Source of the DNA: Candidatus Bipolaricaulis sibiricus
GTDB lineage: Bacteria > Bipolaricaulota > Bipolaricaulia > Bipolaricaulales > Bipolaricaulaceae
DNA: 64,000 nucleotides
Reading direction: 5' to 3'
Assembly (NCBI GenBank): GCA_004102645.1
Contig: CP034928.1
Coordinates: forward strand, 558,001-622,000
In this document: one piece after another, positions 25,389 through 33,495 of the stretch
Layout of the letters: each line of letters starts with the position of its first letter
How positions within the stretch are numbered: position 1 is the first letter of the stretch
Translations under genes and position numbers: made by a program
The notes under the pieces: generated by a model
Told to the model about the DNA's origin: nothing
Seen by the model: the letters and a program-made list of their open reading frames with translations, nothing else
Database searches by the model: none

Positions 25389-25833
25389 CGGTTCTCCTTC
25401 CGGTTCGTGGCTTGTCGCCTGGAGCTTGGGGGAGGCGGCCCGACCCATTGTGGCTGCAACCCGTGGCACGATCCGAGCGGCTTGGCTGATACCCGGTGCA
25501 GGCGGGCAGTGGCCGGGTCAGGGCCTCGATCTCCCGACGCAACCCCGCTGCTGGGTCCTCGGTCAGATACCCGAGTCCCTCGGCAGCGACCCACAACGTG
25601 CTCAGCTCGGACAGTGACCCGAGCGGGACGGGGGCGGATCGCACGGCCCCACATCGCCTTCCTCTGCCAACGCCCTCCGCAATGGGGGTTGGCACGGAGA
25701 CAGCTGCACGGCGGAGCTGGGTGGTCAAGCCATGTCGCGCTTCAGACGGCCAGTCACGGGTGACCTCGTCTGCGGCCGTCACGCCCCTCACCCCACGCTG
25801 CCAGATCTCGAGGTTTTCGACCCTCTCCGGCAT
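25369..25833 (-). CDS. Four-helix-bundle protein (23S rRNA IVP/S23-like), C-terminus doubtful
   Basis: The first 115 residues match four-helix-bundle proteins: VENLEIWQRGVRGVTAADEV, LTTQLRRAAVSVPTPIAEGV, GRG, then PLGSLSELSTLWVAAEGLGY. Relatives end soon after this block, but here a low-complexity tail of about 40 residues continues over repeat sequence and over the ribosome-binding site of the aminotransferase gene, overlapping its first codons by 20 nt. It may be decaying. Function of this family is unknown; it is often found beside surface-glycan genes and inside rRNA insertions. Confidence 0.6.
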   Translation of the reverse strand: MPERVENLEIWQRGVRGVTAADEVTRDWPSEARHGLTTQLRRAAVSVPTPIAEGVGRGRRCGAVRSAPVPLGSLSELSTLWVAAEGLGYLTEDPAAGLRREIEALTRPLPACTGYQPSRSDRATGCSHNGSGRLPQAPGDKPRTGRRTDDDSHP

Positions 25834-25872
25834 GCACGCTCCTTGTCTCGTCCACTGGCCACAAGCCACGTG

Positions 25873-26460
25873 CTACGAGCTCTCTCCCACCAGCTCCATG
25901 ATCTCCCCTGTCAGCCGGTACACTCGGCCACAACCGCCGCACCTCTTCTCCGGGGTCGCGTCGCGGAGCGGGAGTCCGCACTTGCACGCCCAGCCGATGA
26001 TCTTGGCCGGAACGCCAGCCACGAGGGCGTAGGGCGGCACGTCCTTCGTCACCACCGCGCCGGCGGCGATAAACGCCCACTCCCCGACCGTCACCCCGCA
26101 CACGATCGTGGCGTTGGCGCCGATCGATGCCCCGTGCTTGACCACCGTCGGCACGTAGTCCTCGGGGCGGTTCCGGGGGAACGCGGACCGGGGTGTGCGC
26201 ACGTTGGTGAACACGCAGCTTGGGCCGCAGAACACGTAGTCCTCCAGCACCACGCCCTCGTACACGGACACGTTGTTCTGGATCTTAACGTGGTCCCCAA
26301 TCCGGACCCCGTTGGCCACGAACACGTTTTGACCCAGGCTGCAGTCTGCCCCGATCTCGGCCCCCCCCATCACGTGGCTGAAGTGCCAGATCTTCGTCCC
26401 CGAGCCAACCTTGGCCCCCGGGTCAACGTACGCCGACTCGTGCACGAAGTAGTCGCTCAT
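25873..26460 (-). CDS. wbpD: N-acetyltransferase WbpD-like (left-handed beta-helix)
   Basis: A 195-residue hexapeptide-repeat acyltransferase. Repeats such as [33 protein letters not shown] and [18 protein letters not shown] form the left-handed helix; [20 protein letters not shown] and [11 protein letters not shown] end it. A small Cys cluster (CKCGLPL, then CGGCG) forms a zinc-ribbon-like tail. WbpD acetylates the 3-amino group to give UDP-2,3-diacetamido-2,3-dideoxy-glucuronate. It overlaps the wbpB homologue by 4 nt. Confidence 0.9.
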   Translation of the reverse strand: MSDYFVHESAYVDPGAKVGSGTKIWHFSHVMGGAEIGADCSLGQNVFVANGVRIGDHVKIQNNVSVYEGVVLEDYVFCGPSCVFTNVRTPRSAFPRNRPEDYVPTVVKHGASIGANATIVCGVTVGEWAFIAAGAVVTKDVPPYALVAGVPAKIIGWACKCGLPLRDATPEKRCGGCGRVYRLTGEIMELVGESS

Positions 26461-27398
26461 CCTTCCCCCAATTGGCGGCTTGCCTCCTCGATCACACCCA
26501 CCACCTCCACCGCCCTCCGCCCGTCGGTGCGCGGCCGCCGGGCCTCCCGCACCGCGGCCAGGAACTCCTCCATCTCGAGCCGCAGGGGCTCTCCCGTGCC
26601 CTGGAACACAACCTCGCTCCCCCGATCGACGGGCTTGAGGTCAGGCCCAATGGCCCTCCTGTGGAGGGTCACCTGCTGGAGGAGCTCGTCGTAGACGAGC
26701 ATCGCCTTGGATCCCACGACGGTGAGCCGGCGTCGCTTCTCCGGCCACAACCACGAGGCGTGGATGTGGGCGTGGATCCCACCGGGAAACGCGAGGTGAA
26801 GGTGGATGTCGTCCTCTACCCCAGGGTGGAGGGCGGCCTGGCCCACCGCCCGTACCGCGGTTGGCCGCTCCCCCACGAGGTGGAGGAGCACGGCCACATC
26901 ATGGACGCCCAGGCTCCACAGCGCGTTCTCCACCGTCCGGACCGTCCCCAGGTTGAGCCGTTCTTGATGCAGGCTCCACACGCTGCCCACGCCCTCGGAG
27001 CGGAGGAACTCCTCGATCCAGCGCACGGCGGGCTGGTAGAGGAGGAGGTGGCCCACCATGAGGATCCGCCTCGCGTGGTCGGCGAGGTCGGCCAGTTCCT
27101 CCGCCTCCTCCCGCCGCAGGGCGAGGGGCTTCTCCACAAACACGTGCTTCCCCGCGTCCAGGGCCTCGCGAGCGACGGCATAGTGGGTCGCAGCCGGGGT
27201 AGCGATGACCACAGCGGGCACGTCCGCCGCGAGGAGGGCCCGGTGGTCGGGGTGTACCGCCACCCCAGGATAGCGCTGCCGAACCTCTTCCCGGGCCTCG
27301 GGACGGACGTCGGCGATCCCCCCCAGGGCGCCGAGCTCGACCAGGACCCGGGCGATGTTCCTCCCCCACCCTCCGGCACCGATCAGGCCGACCTTCAT
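26457..27398 (-). CDS. wbpB: Gfo/Idh/MocA oxidoreductase, WbpB-like
   Basis: A 313-residue NAD-dependent oxidoreductase with [20 protein letters not shown] at the N-terminus and the family marker [19 protein letters not shown] with catalytic EKP near residue 97. WbpB oxidises C3 of UDP-N-acetylglucosaminuronate for later transamination. It lies between wbpA and wbpD homologues with 4 nt overlaps on both sides, so the three are translationally coupled. Confidence 0.9.
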   Translation of the reverse strand: MKVGLIGAGGWGRNIARVLVELGALGGIADVRPEAREEVRQRYPGVAVHPDHRALLAADVPAVVIATPAATHYAVAREALDAGKHVFVEKPLALRREEAEELADLADHARRILMVGHLLLYQPAVRWIEEFLRSEGVGSVWSLHQERLNLGTVRTVENALWSLGVHDVAVLLHLVGERPTAVRAVGQAALHPGVEDDIHLHLAFPGGIHAHIHASWLWPEKRRRLTVVGSKAMLVYDELLQQVTLHRRAIGPDLKPVDRGSEVVFQGTGEPLRLEMEEFLAAVREARRPRTDGRRAVEVVGVIEEASRQLGEG

Positions 27399-28708
27399 AG
27401 CAGGGTGATCCTGTCCCGGCCCTTAGCCACGCCTCGGGTGGCGTTGCGCGTGTCGAGCACGTGGCGGGCGTGGGAAACCACGAACCCGTAGTCGACCGAG
27501 GAGTGGTCGGTGGCGACCACCACGAGATCGCTCTTCTGGAGCTCATCCACGGTCAGGGGGACGCTGTCGAGGTCGAGGCCTGCGCCGCGCAGGCGGGGGA
27601 TGTATGGATCGTGGTAGGCAACCGCGGCCCCGTACTCCTGGAGGAGCCGGATCACGGCCAGGGCCGGGGACTCCCGGTAATCGGCCAAATCCCGCTTGTA
27701 GGCCACCCCGAGGACGAGGATCCGCGCCTGCCGCGGGGCGACGCCGAGCTGGCTCAGGACCCGCAAGGCCTTGTCGCGCACGAACTCCGGCATCCGGCGG
27801 TTGATCTCCCCGGCGAGGGCGATGAAGTGGGTGTTGAAGTTGAACTCCTTCGCCTTCCACTCGAGGTAGTGGGGGTCGAGGGGGATGCAGTGCCCCCCCA
27901 CCCCGGGCCCTGGCCAAAACGGCATGATCCCGAACGGTTTCGTGAACGCCGCGTCCAGGACCTCCCACACGTTGAGGCCCATCCGGTCGCACAGGAGGGC
28001 GAGCTCGTTCACGAGCGCGATGTTCACCGCTCGGAACGTGTTCTCGAACACCTTGACCAGCTCCGCGGCCTTGGCGCTGGACACCGGGACGACCCGCTCG
28101 ATCGTTTGCCCGTAGAAGGCGAGGGCGACGTCGAGGGACTCCGGCCCAACTGCCCCGACGACCTTCGTCGTGTTCTTCGTGGTGTACCGCTTGTTCCCTG
28201 GGTCCACCCGCTCGGGGGAGTGGGCGAGGAAGAAGTCCACCTCGGCCTGCAGGCCCGACGAGGCGAGGATGGGGAGCATGACCTCCTCGGTCGTCCCGGG
28301 GTAGGTGGTCGACTCCAGGCTGACGAGCTGCCCGCGTCGGAGGCTGCGGGCCACCTCCCGCGTCACGCCCTCCACGTACGAGAGGTCCGGGGTCAGGTTC
28401 TTCGTGAGCGGGGTCGGCACACAGATCACGACCACGTCCATCTCCGGGACGCGGGCGAAGTCCGTGTCGGCGCGGATGAGCCCCCGGGCGACGAGGTCGC
28501 GGAGTTCTTCGTCCCGAACGTCGCTGATGTAGTTCTCGCCCTGGTTGACCTTGTCCGCACGCGCGGGGTTCTGCTCGACCCCGAGGACGCGGAACCCCAC
28601 CTTCGCCTTCTCCACGGCGAACGGGAGGCCGACGTAGCCCAGGCCGACCACGCCCACCACGGCCGTGCGGTTGCGGATCTTCTCCAGAAGCTGTTCCTTG
28701 GGGTTCAT
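27395..28708 (-). CDS. wbpA: UDP-N-acetyl-D-glucosamine 6-dehydrogenase, WbpA-like
   Basis: A 437-residue nucleotide-sugar dehydrogenase. VGVVGLGYVGLPFAVEKAKVG binds NAD (shown to 20 residues: VVGLGYVGLPFAVEKA), then VVICVPTPLTKNLTPDLSYV, LVSLESTTYPGTTEE, KVFENTFRAVNIALVNELA, and GPGVGGHCIPLDPHYLEWKA with the catalytic Cys. The C-terminal domain includes GVAYKRDLADYRESPAL. It makes UDP-GlcNAcA, the first step of the ManNAc(3NAc)A branch. Its ATG overlaps the stop of the glmM remnant by 4 nt. Confidence 0.93.
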   Translation of the reverse strand: MNPKEQLLEKIRNRTAVVGVVGLGYVGLPFAVEKAKVGFRVLGVEQNPARADKVNQGENYISDVRDEELRDLVARGLIRADTDFARVPEMDVVVICVPTPLTKNLTPDLSYVEGVTREVARSLRRGQLVSLESTTYPGTTEEVMLPILASSGLQAEVDFFLAHSPERVDPGNKRYTTKNTTKVVGAVGPESLDVALAFYGQTIERVVPVSSAKAAELVKVFENTFRAVNIALVNELALLCDRMGLNVWEVLDAAFTKPFGIMPFWPGPGVGGHCIPLDPHYLEWKAKEFNFNTHFIALAGEINRRMPEFVRDKALRVLSQLGVAPRQARILVLGVAYKRDLADYRESPALAVIRLLQEYGAAVAYHDPYIPRLRGAGLDLDSVPLTVDELQKSDLVVVATDHSSVDYGFVVSHARHVLDTRNATRGVAKGRDRITLL

Positions 28709-29040
28709 CTCCCCTCCTGGGCGATCTCGCCCGCGACCCGAGAGACGAGGGCGTGAAGGGCCGCCACGTCGGGGCCCTCGGCCATGATCCGGATCAACGG
28801 TTGGGTGCCCGAGGGGCGGACGACGAGGCGCCCGGTACCATCGAGCTGGGCCTCCGCCAGCCCCGCGGCGCAGGCGCTGGCGAGCGCCGGGCCGGAGAGG
28901 CGAGTGTCCTGGGCAAGGAGCACACGCTGGGGCCGAAACGCGCGTCCCGCCGCCCGGGCGAGGCGAAACGCGAGCTCGCAGGTGAGGTCAACCCCCGCCA
29001 CCCCCCGAACGCCGTCCGTCCCGAAGTAGTTCACCCCCAC
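28705..29040 (-). pseudogene. Internally deleted phosphoglucosamine mutase (glmM remnant)
   Basis: The 111-codon frame joins the N-terminus of GlmM (NYFGTDGVRGVAGVDLTCEL and LLAQDTRLSGPALASACAAG) directly to its C-terminal domain (LVVRPSGTQPLIRIMAEGP). About 330 residues in between are missing, including the phosphoserine active site and metal loop. The deletion is in frame, and the start (GTG at 29040) and overlap with wbpA remain. It cannot be a mutase; it may be a relic kept for coupled translation. Confidence 0.88.
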
Positions 29041-29046
29041 CGTCCC

Positions 29047-30054
29047 CTAGCCTGGTGTCGGGCCGGGTCGCTCGTCCATCGGGAGGTCCCGCCGCCCGTT
29101 CTCCGGAGCCTGCAGCGCGTGGATGAAGAAGACGAGCAGTACCCCCACGAACAGCCCGAGGACTCCGGCCACCGCCAGGTTCATCTTCAGGCTCGGCCGC
29201 AACGGGTCGGAGAGGGCGGGACCCCGGACCACGGACAGGGGGCCCGGAGGCTCTTCCAGAATGCGACGCAGGACGGCCTCCTCCTGGTCCAGGGCCGCGA
29301 GCTGTTCGGCCGTGTTCTTCCACGCCGCCCCCGCCACGTACGCCTCCCCTTGCCGTTCCATCCCGTCCAGGGCGAGCTCAACCTGCTGGAGACGGGCGTA
29401 GAGGAGATCGAGTTCCTTCTGGACGAGGTACCCCCGAACCGTGGCCTCGGTCCCCACGCTGAGGGAGAGCAGTTCCGGGTCATTGCTCACCCGAGCGATC
29501 TCCCCCCGTAGCCGGTCCCGGCTGGCCTCAGCGGCCGCGCGCATCTCGTCGAGTTCCTCCTCCCACGCTGTGAGGCGCGCCCGGAGGGCGTCCCGCGCCG
29601 CGTCCACCTCCCCCAGGCGGCGGTCCGCTGCCTCGGCCACCCCTGCCGCGAGGTCCGCGCGCAGGGCGTCCAACACCCCAGCGAGGATTGCCCCGACCTC
29701 CGCCGCCGGGCGCGTGCCCTGCAGGGCAACCTGGACAAACGCTCCCTGGACCCGCGCCTCGAGGGCCGCAGTGATCCACGCTGGGGAGACCCCGGCGGGC
29801 AGCACAACCCGGGAGAGTAGGTTGGGATCCTTCACCCGTTCCGCTACCCGTGCCGCCGTGGGGAGCGAGTACCCGCGCGGCATCCCCGCCGGCGTCTCCA
29901 CGGCGAGCAGCACCTCGGCGCGGTGCTCGACCGGCGCCCGGGCCGTGACGACCCCGGCGACGACCAGGGCCACCGCCAACACCCCCGCCACGATCCACTT
30001 CCCCTTCCACAGGATCCGTACGTACTCCCTCAAATCGACCTCGTACTCGTCCAT
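29047..30054 (-). CDS. wzz: Wzz-type chain-length determinant protein
   Basis: A 335-residue protein with DLREYVRILWKGKWIVAGVL at the start, then a first membrane helix (VLAVALVVAGVVT). A long periplasmic coiled-coil region follows (residues ~130-260). The second membrane helix is VAGVLGLFVGVLLVFFIHAL, preceded by PLRPSLKMN, the conserved Pro-rich entry of Wzz. No tyrosine-kinase domain is fused. It would regulate polymer length with the Wzy-like polymerase. It starts the glycan gene block; TAAGAT about 28 nt upstream could be its -10. Confidence 0.88.
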   Translation of the reverse strand: MDEYEVDLREYVRILWKGKWIVAGVLAVALVVAGVVTARAPVEHRAEVLLAVETPAGMPRGYSLPTAARVAERVKDPNLLSRVVLPAGVSPAWITAALEARVQGAFVQVALQGTRPAAEVGAILAGVLDALRADLAAGVAEAADRRLGEVDAARDALRARLTAWEEELDEMRAAAEASRDRLRGEIARVSNDPELLSLSVGTEATVRGYLVQKELDLLYARLQQVELALDGMERQGEAYVAGAAWKNTAEQLAALDQEEAVLRRILEEPPGPLSVVRGPALSDPLRPSLKMNLAVAGVLGLFVGVLLVFFIHALQAPENGRRDLPMDERPGPTPG

Positions 30055-30386
30055 CGATCTCCCCCCTGAGGACGAACGCGATCTTACCGCTCCACGCCCC
30101 TCAGGCTACTCGGACCGGGCGCTCGAGGGCAAATGCTCTGCCTGCGAGGCGCGGGGCGTGGGTGGGGGAAGGAACGGGATGGGGGTTCGGCAGCGCGGGC
30201 CTAGTTCCCGACGGCATTTGCGTTCCCGGAACGACCCGCGGACACAAGGTCCGCCGCCACGGGCCACGGGAAACGGCCTTTGCACATGAGCTGCGACGCT
30301 ACGACCCCCCACCCACTGAACTGGCGCCGGCGGCTATCCCCGTGGCGGTTGGGCTCCGGGGGGAGGGTCGCGTGACAGCAAAAGGG
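30055..30386. repeat. Gene-free stretch with a REP-like hairpin
   Basis: Between wzz and hepT lies 330 bp without a gene. A hairpin GCGGAC-ACAAG-GTCCGC is at 30238-30254, and GACGCTAC follows at about 30295, matching the REP foot. The rest holds G-rich filler with no coding signal seen. Confidence 0.55.
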
Positions 30387-30818
30387 TCATGCAGCGCGGC
30401 TGCTCAGCCAACGCTCGATCTCTCCGATGAACCGAGGGAAGGTACGAAGCGCCTTTCGGTAGTGCTCGTACACGAGCTCCGGATCGAGCTTTGCGTACGC
30501 GTGGACAAGGACATTCCGGAACCCGCCCAACCCCCGCAGCTCGGCGTGAAGCCCGGCGCTGATGACGTCCTTCTCCCGCAGTCGCTCGATGATCTGTTCG
30601 TACTCGTCCACGGAGATCTGAAACGCCCCGGCCAAGATATGGTTGCCGATGTCGAGGACGATCGAGGAGCCGATCTCAAGCCCTCGCTCGATGATCCACT
30701 GGGCGTCGGTGTCGGCCCGATACGCGTCACGGGTCATGTCGGCCCGCTGCGCAAGCTTGGCCACGACCCCGTCGAGCTTCGTGAGCCGCTCGATCACCGT
30801 TCGTTCTCGGAACACCAT
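30387..30818 (-). CDS. hepT: HepT-type HEPN RNase toxin
   Basis: A 143-residue DUF86/HEPN protein containing the catalytic RX4HXY motif as RNVLVHAY (residues ~100-107). Other conserved parts are QWIIERGLEIGSSIVLDIGN and GFRNVLVHAYAKLDPELVYE. HepT is an RNase whose activity is blocked when the paired MntA AMPylates the tyrosine. It overlaps mntA by 25 nt. All motif residues are intact. Confidence 0.92.
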   Translation of the reverse strand: MVFRERTVIERLTKLDGVVAKLAQRADMTRDAYRADTDAQWIIERGLEIGSSIVLDIGNHILAGAFQISVDEYEQIIERLREKDVISAGLHAELRGLGGFRNVLVHAYAKLDPELVYEHYRKALRTFPRFIGEIERWLSSRAA

Positions 30819-31276
30819 GCCCGTGCCCTCTGTCGGAGGTACTCGCCCTGCACAGCCCTCAGGTGGGCCGTGTCCAGGTACCGGCGAAACGCGTCGGCCT
30901 CGAAGTCGTTCAGCCTCTCTTCGCTCTCGGCGTAGAGCAGCTTGCCGGTGGTGATCACGTCGAACTTCAGCGTGGGCGGAGCCCTGTTCAGGAGGAGGAG
31001 GTCAAAGCGCTCGGTCCCCAGCGCATCGCGCACACCGACGATCAACCGCCGGAACCGTTCGTACAACTCCTCACCGCTCCCGTCGAGCACCACGGCGATG
31101 TCCACGTCGGAATCGGGCCGCATCGCGCCCTGTGCGCAGGAACCGAACAGGTAGCCCAAGGCCACGCCCTCGCGCTGGAAGAGACGTCGCAGCCTGGCCG
31201 TGACCTCCTCAAGGGGGGGCGTCAGGCCGGGAAGCGCCCCGCCTGAAGGTCCCCGACGGGACTCGCTCACACCCAC
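30794..31276 (-). CDS. mntA: MntA-type nucleotidyltransferase antitoxin
   Basis: A 160-residue MNT-domain protein with GYLFGSCAQGAMRPDSDVDI, the GSX10DXD motif, and RFDLLLLNRAPPTLKFDVI with the third acid. MntA transfers AMP to HepT tyrosine. The GTG at 31276 is preceded by GAGGAGG, a good ribosome-binding site; a longer frame from 31330 is possible. With HepT it forms a standard AMPylation toxin-antitoxin module. Confidence 0.9.
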   Translation of the reverse strand: MGVSESRRGPSGGALPGLTPPLEEVTARLRRLFQREGVALGYLFGSCAQGAMRPDSDVDIAVVLDGSGEELYERFRRLIVGVRDALGTERFDLLLLNRAPPTLKFDVITTGKLLYAESEERLNDFEADAFRRYLDTAHLRAVQGEYLRQRARAWCSENER

Positions 31277-31448
31277 AATCGCCTCCTCGTCCAGCGGTCC
31301 TGCTCGCCATGCCCGCCGATGTGCGATCACCGAGGCGACAGGCCCGGTGGTCCGTCGTATTCTACAGCGGTTGGGTTCGGGAAGGGCTGCGCCGGGGAAA
31401 AGGCCGCCGCAGACAAGCCGCGACGCTACAGAACCCGGCCGTTGTAGC

Positions 31449-31595
31449 GTCGGGGTTCATCCCCGACGGCCGTTCGGGTTCGTGGCGTCGGGGTTCATCC
31501 CCGACGGCCGTTGGGTTCGTAGGGGCCGGGTTCACCCCCGACGGCAGAACGGCCGTTCGTCGGTTGGGGAACCCGCACGCGGACACGGGGTCCGC
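31449..31595. repeat. Cluster of REP-like hairpins
   Basis: Four hairpins within 150 bp. Two are GTCGGGG-TTCAT-CCCCGAC (31449-31467 and 31487-31505), the first preceded by GTAGC. A third, less perfect, is near 31524-31541. The fourth is GCGGAC-ACGGG-GTCCGC at 31579-31595. The last part lies inside the coding sequence of the neighbouring nucleotidyltransferase gene and supplies its C-terminal residues and stop. Confidence 0.75.
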
Positions 31596-31987
31596 CCCCA
31601 CGGAACCTCCCGGCCTTCGCAGGGACCATCCCGCACGTACACCCACACCGTCTCCTCGCCCAGCGTCTTCCCGAACTGGCCCCGACCGACGACCTCCCCC
31701 CACTCGTCGGCTGTGTACACCAGAAGTTCGGCGGGGACGGGCAACGGGGTCAGGTCCCAGGCGACCGCCCGTCGGTGAAACGGGAGGTCGCTCCCGGCGA
31801 CGATGGCCACGAGATCGAGGTCGCTTCCCACCCCCCAGTCGCTCCGGGCGTAGGACCCGAAGTAGCCGATCCGCAGCACCTCCGGCCGGCTTCGCCCCAC
31901 GGCCTCGGCCCACCGGCGCACGGCGCGGTCCACATCCGCCCGGTCAGGCCATCTGAGCACGGACGAACGCAACGATCGCACGGGCAT
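31532..31987 (-). CDS. Nucleotidyltransferase-domain protein, second MNT, tail formed by REP sequence
   Basis: A 151-residue MNT-fold protein with IGYFGSYARSDWGVGSDLDL, the GSX10DXD motif, and AIVAG.DLPFHRRAVAWDLT shown in parts. ELLVYTADEWGEVVGRGQFG is typical of its family. The last 25 or so residues (from about PWGRTPCPRAG) are translated from REP hairpins, so the natural end was probably replaced. It overlaps the upstream HEPN gene by 44 nt; a GTG at 31960 would reduce this to 17 nt. Confidence 0.82.
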   Translation of the reverse strand: MPVRSLRSSVLRWPDRADVDRAVRRWAEAVGRSRPEVLRIGYFGSYARSDWGVGSDLDLVAIVAGSDLPFHRRAVAWDLTPLPVPAELLVYTADEWGEVVGRGQFGKTLGEETVWVYVRDGPCEGREVPWGRTPCPRAGSPTDERPFCRRG

Positions 31988-32333
31988 GGCGCAGCGCCTC
32001 CTCGCTCTGCAGGGGGCCGTAGTGCTCGAAGGGTGCCCCCGCGGGATGGGCGTTGGGGTGCCGCGATGGGATGTAGAAGTTGTCGAGAACGCGCCCCCCC
32101 TCGATCAGGTCCGGGCACGGCCTCGCGGACGGCGGGAGCTCGGCCAGGAGCTTCGCCACCACGTGCCCCCACGCCTCCTGACCCAGGTGCAGGTGCAACC
32201 CCTTCACCGCCTTCTCCGCCGCCTGGTGGCAGGCAAAGCAGGCCCACTCGTGGCGTCCCCCTCGGCGCGACTCCTCGGCGTGCAGGAGGTCGCGCTCGGC
32301 CTGCGCAAGCCAGTCCTGAGCACGGTTGGCCAT
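31944..32333 (-). CDS. HEPN-domain protein, partner of the second MNT
   Basis: A 129-residue HEPN protein: RAQDWLAQAERDLLHAEESR, then EWACFACHQAAEKAVKGLHL, and DNFYIPSRHPNAHPAGAPFE. Order is HEPN first, MNT second. The QAAEKA.K block is diagnostic. The RNase RX4-6H motif is not obvious, so it may be a structural or nucleotide-sensing HEPN rather than an active RNase. Confidence 0.85.
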   Translation of the reverse strand: MANRAQDWLAQAERDLLHAEESRRGGRHEWACFACHQAAEKAVKGLHLHLGQEAWGHVVAKLLAELPPSARPCPDLIEGGRVLDNFYIPSRHPNAHPAGAPFEHYGPLQSEEALRHARAIVAFVRAQMA

Positions 32334-32415
32334 GGTTTTCCCCGTGGGTCATTCTACCGCGAACGGCGGGACTCCCCCGTGCGGGGGCACCGCGCGCCCG
32401 GAGGGAAGGAACGAC

Positions 32416-32506
32416 GGGCGGACACGAGGCCCGCCCCTACGGACCACGGATAACGGACCCCGGAAAGGCCGACGCAAGGCACGGCGGGGACGAGCCCCGC
32501 CGCTAC
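32416..32506. repeat. REP-like hairpins abutting the galE stop codon
   Basis: An imperfect hairpin (32416-32436, followed by CTAC) and a perfect one, GGCGGGG-ACGAG-CCCCGCC (32483-32501), followed by GCTAC (32502-32506). The CTA of that foot (32503-32505) is the complement of the galE stop codon TAG. So the repeat ends exactly at the end of galE. Confidence 0.78.
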
Positions 32507-33495
32507 CGAGGTGATCCGGGGTCGGGACGAGAGCGGCGGGTCATCCACTTCCAGGCGGTCTCGACGATGGGGTCGAGGGTCGTGAACCGCGGCTCCCAGC
32601 CGAGGTCGCGCCGGGCCCGGGACGGGTCGGCGACGAGAGCAGCAGGATCCCCGGCCCGGCGGGGGGCGTCCACCGCCGGGATCTCCCGCCCCGTGACCCG
32701 CCGACAGCACTCCACCACCTCGCGCACGGTGTAGCCCCGCCCCGTCCCAAGGTTGTAGGCCGCCGCGGCCCGCCCCTCCTCGACGGCCCGCAGGGCAAGG
32801 ACGTGCGCCCGGGCAAGGTCGGTCACGTGGATGTAGTCTCGGACCGCGGTTCCATCCTTCGTCTCGTAGTCGGTGCCGAAGATCTGCACCTGGGATCGCT
32901 TCCCGGTTGCCGCCTCCAGCACGATCGGGACGAGGTGGGTCTCGGGGTCGTGGATCTCGCCGATCTCGCCCTCGGGGTCGGACCCCGCGGCGTTGAAGTA
33001 CCGCAGCGAGACGTGGCGGAGCCCGTGAGCGACCCCGTAGTCGTGGAGAACTCCCTCGAAGATGAGCTTCGTTCGGCCGTAGGGGTTCTTCGGCTGTTTG
33101 GGGTGGTCCTCGGGGATCGGTACCCGCACCGGGTCGCCGTACACGGCGGCGCTGGAGGAGAACACGATCGTCTTCACCCCTGCCTCGACCATGGCGTCGA
33201 GAAGCGCCAGCCCGCACCCCACGTTGTTGTGGTAGTACTTGGCCGGGTTCGCGACGGACTCGGGAACGGACGTGTGGGCGGCGAAGTGGATCACCGCCTC
33301 GATCGGGTACCGCCGAAACGCGGTGCGGAGCAGGTCCCGGTCGGCGAGGTCCCCGTGGACGAACTCGCGGCACAGGACGAGCTCGCGGTGCCCGGCGGAC
33401 AGGTTGTCGAGCGCCACCACCTCCCGCCCGTCCCGCAGGAGCTCCTTGATCGTGTGGCTTCCGATGTACCCTGCTCCGCCCGTGACGAGGATCAT
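32503..33495 (-). CDS. galE: UDP-glucose 4-epimerase
   Basis: A 330-residue extended SDR. MILVTGGAGYIGSHTIKELL binds NAD, VIHFAAHTSVPESVANPAKY follows, then FSSSAAVYG with the catalytic Ser and NPYGRTKLIFEGVL with YxxxK. RYFNAAGSDPEGEIGEIHDP and LVPIVLEAATG are GalE-specific. It interconverts UDP-Glc and UDP-Gal (or the GlcNAc forms) for glycan synthesis. The start overlaps the upstream nucleotidyltransferase gene by 4 nt. Confidence 0.94.
   Translation of the reverse strand: MILVTGGAGYIGSHTIKELLRDGREVVALDNLSAGHRELVLCREFVHGDLADRDLLRTAFRRYPIEAVIHFAAHTSVPESVANPAKYYHNNVGCGLALLDAMVEAGVKTIVFSSSAAVYGDPVRVPIPEDHPKQPKNPYGRTKLIFEGVLHDYGVAHGLRHVSLRYFNAAGSDPEGEIGEIHDPETHLVPIVLEAATGKRSQVQIFGTDYETKDGTAVRDYIHVTDLARAHVLALRAVEEGRAAAAYNLGTGRGYTVREVVECCRRVTGREIPAVDAPRRAGDPAALVADPSRARRDLGWEPRFTTLDPIVETAWKWMTRRSRPDPGSPR

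Noticed and set aside
25369-25833. rRNA intervening-sequence protein marking a nearby 23S rRNA
   Set aside because: No rRNA sequence was recognised; the family also occurs in glycan loci.
31340-31610. Small CRISPR-like array
   Set aside because: The hairpins vary in spacing and flank and recur singly elsewhere, as REP elements do.
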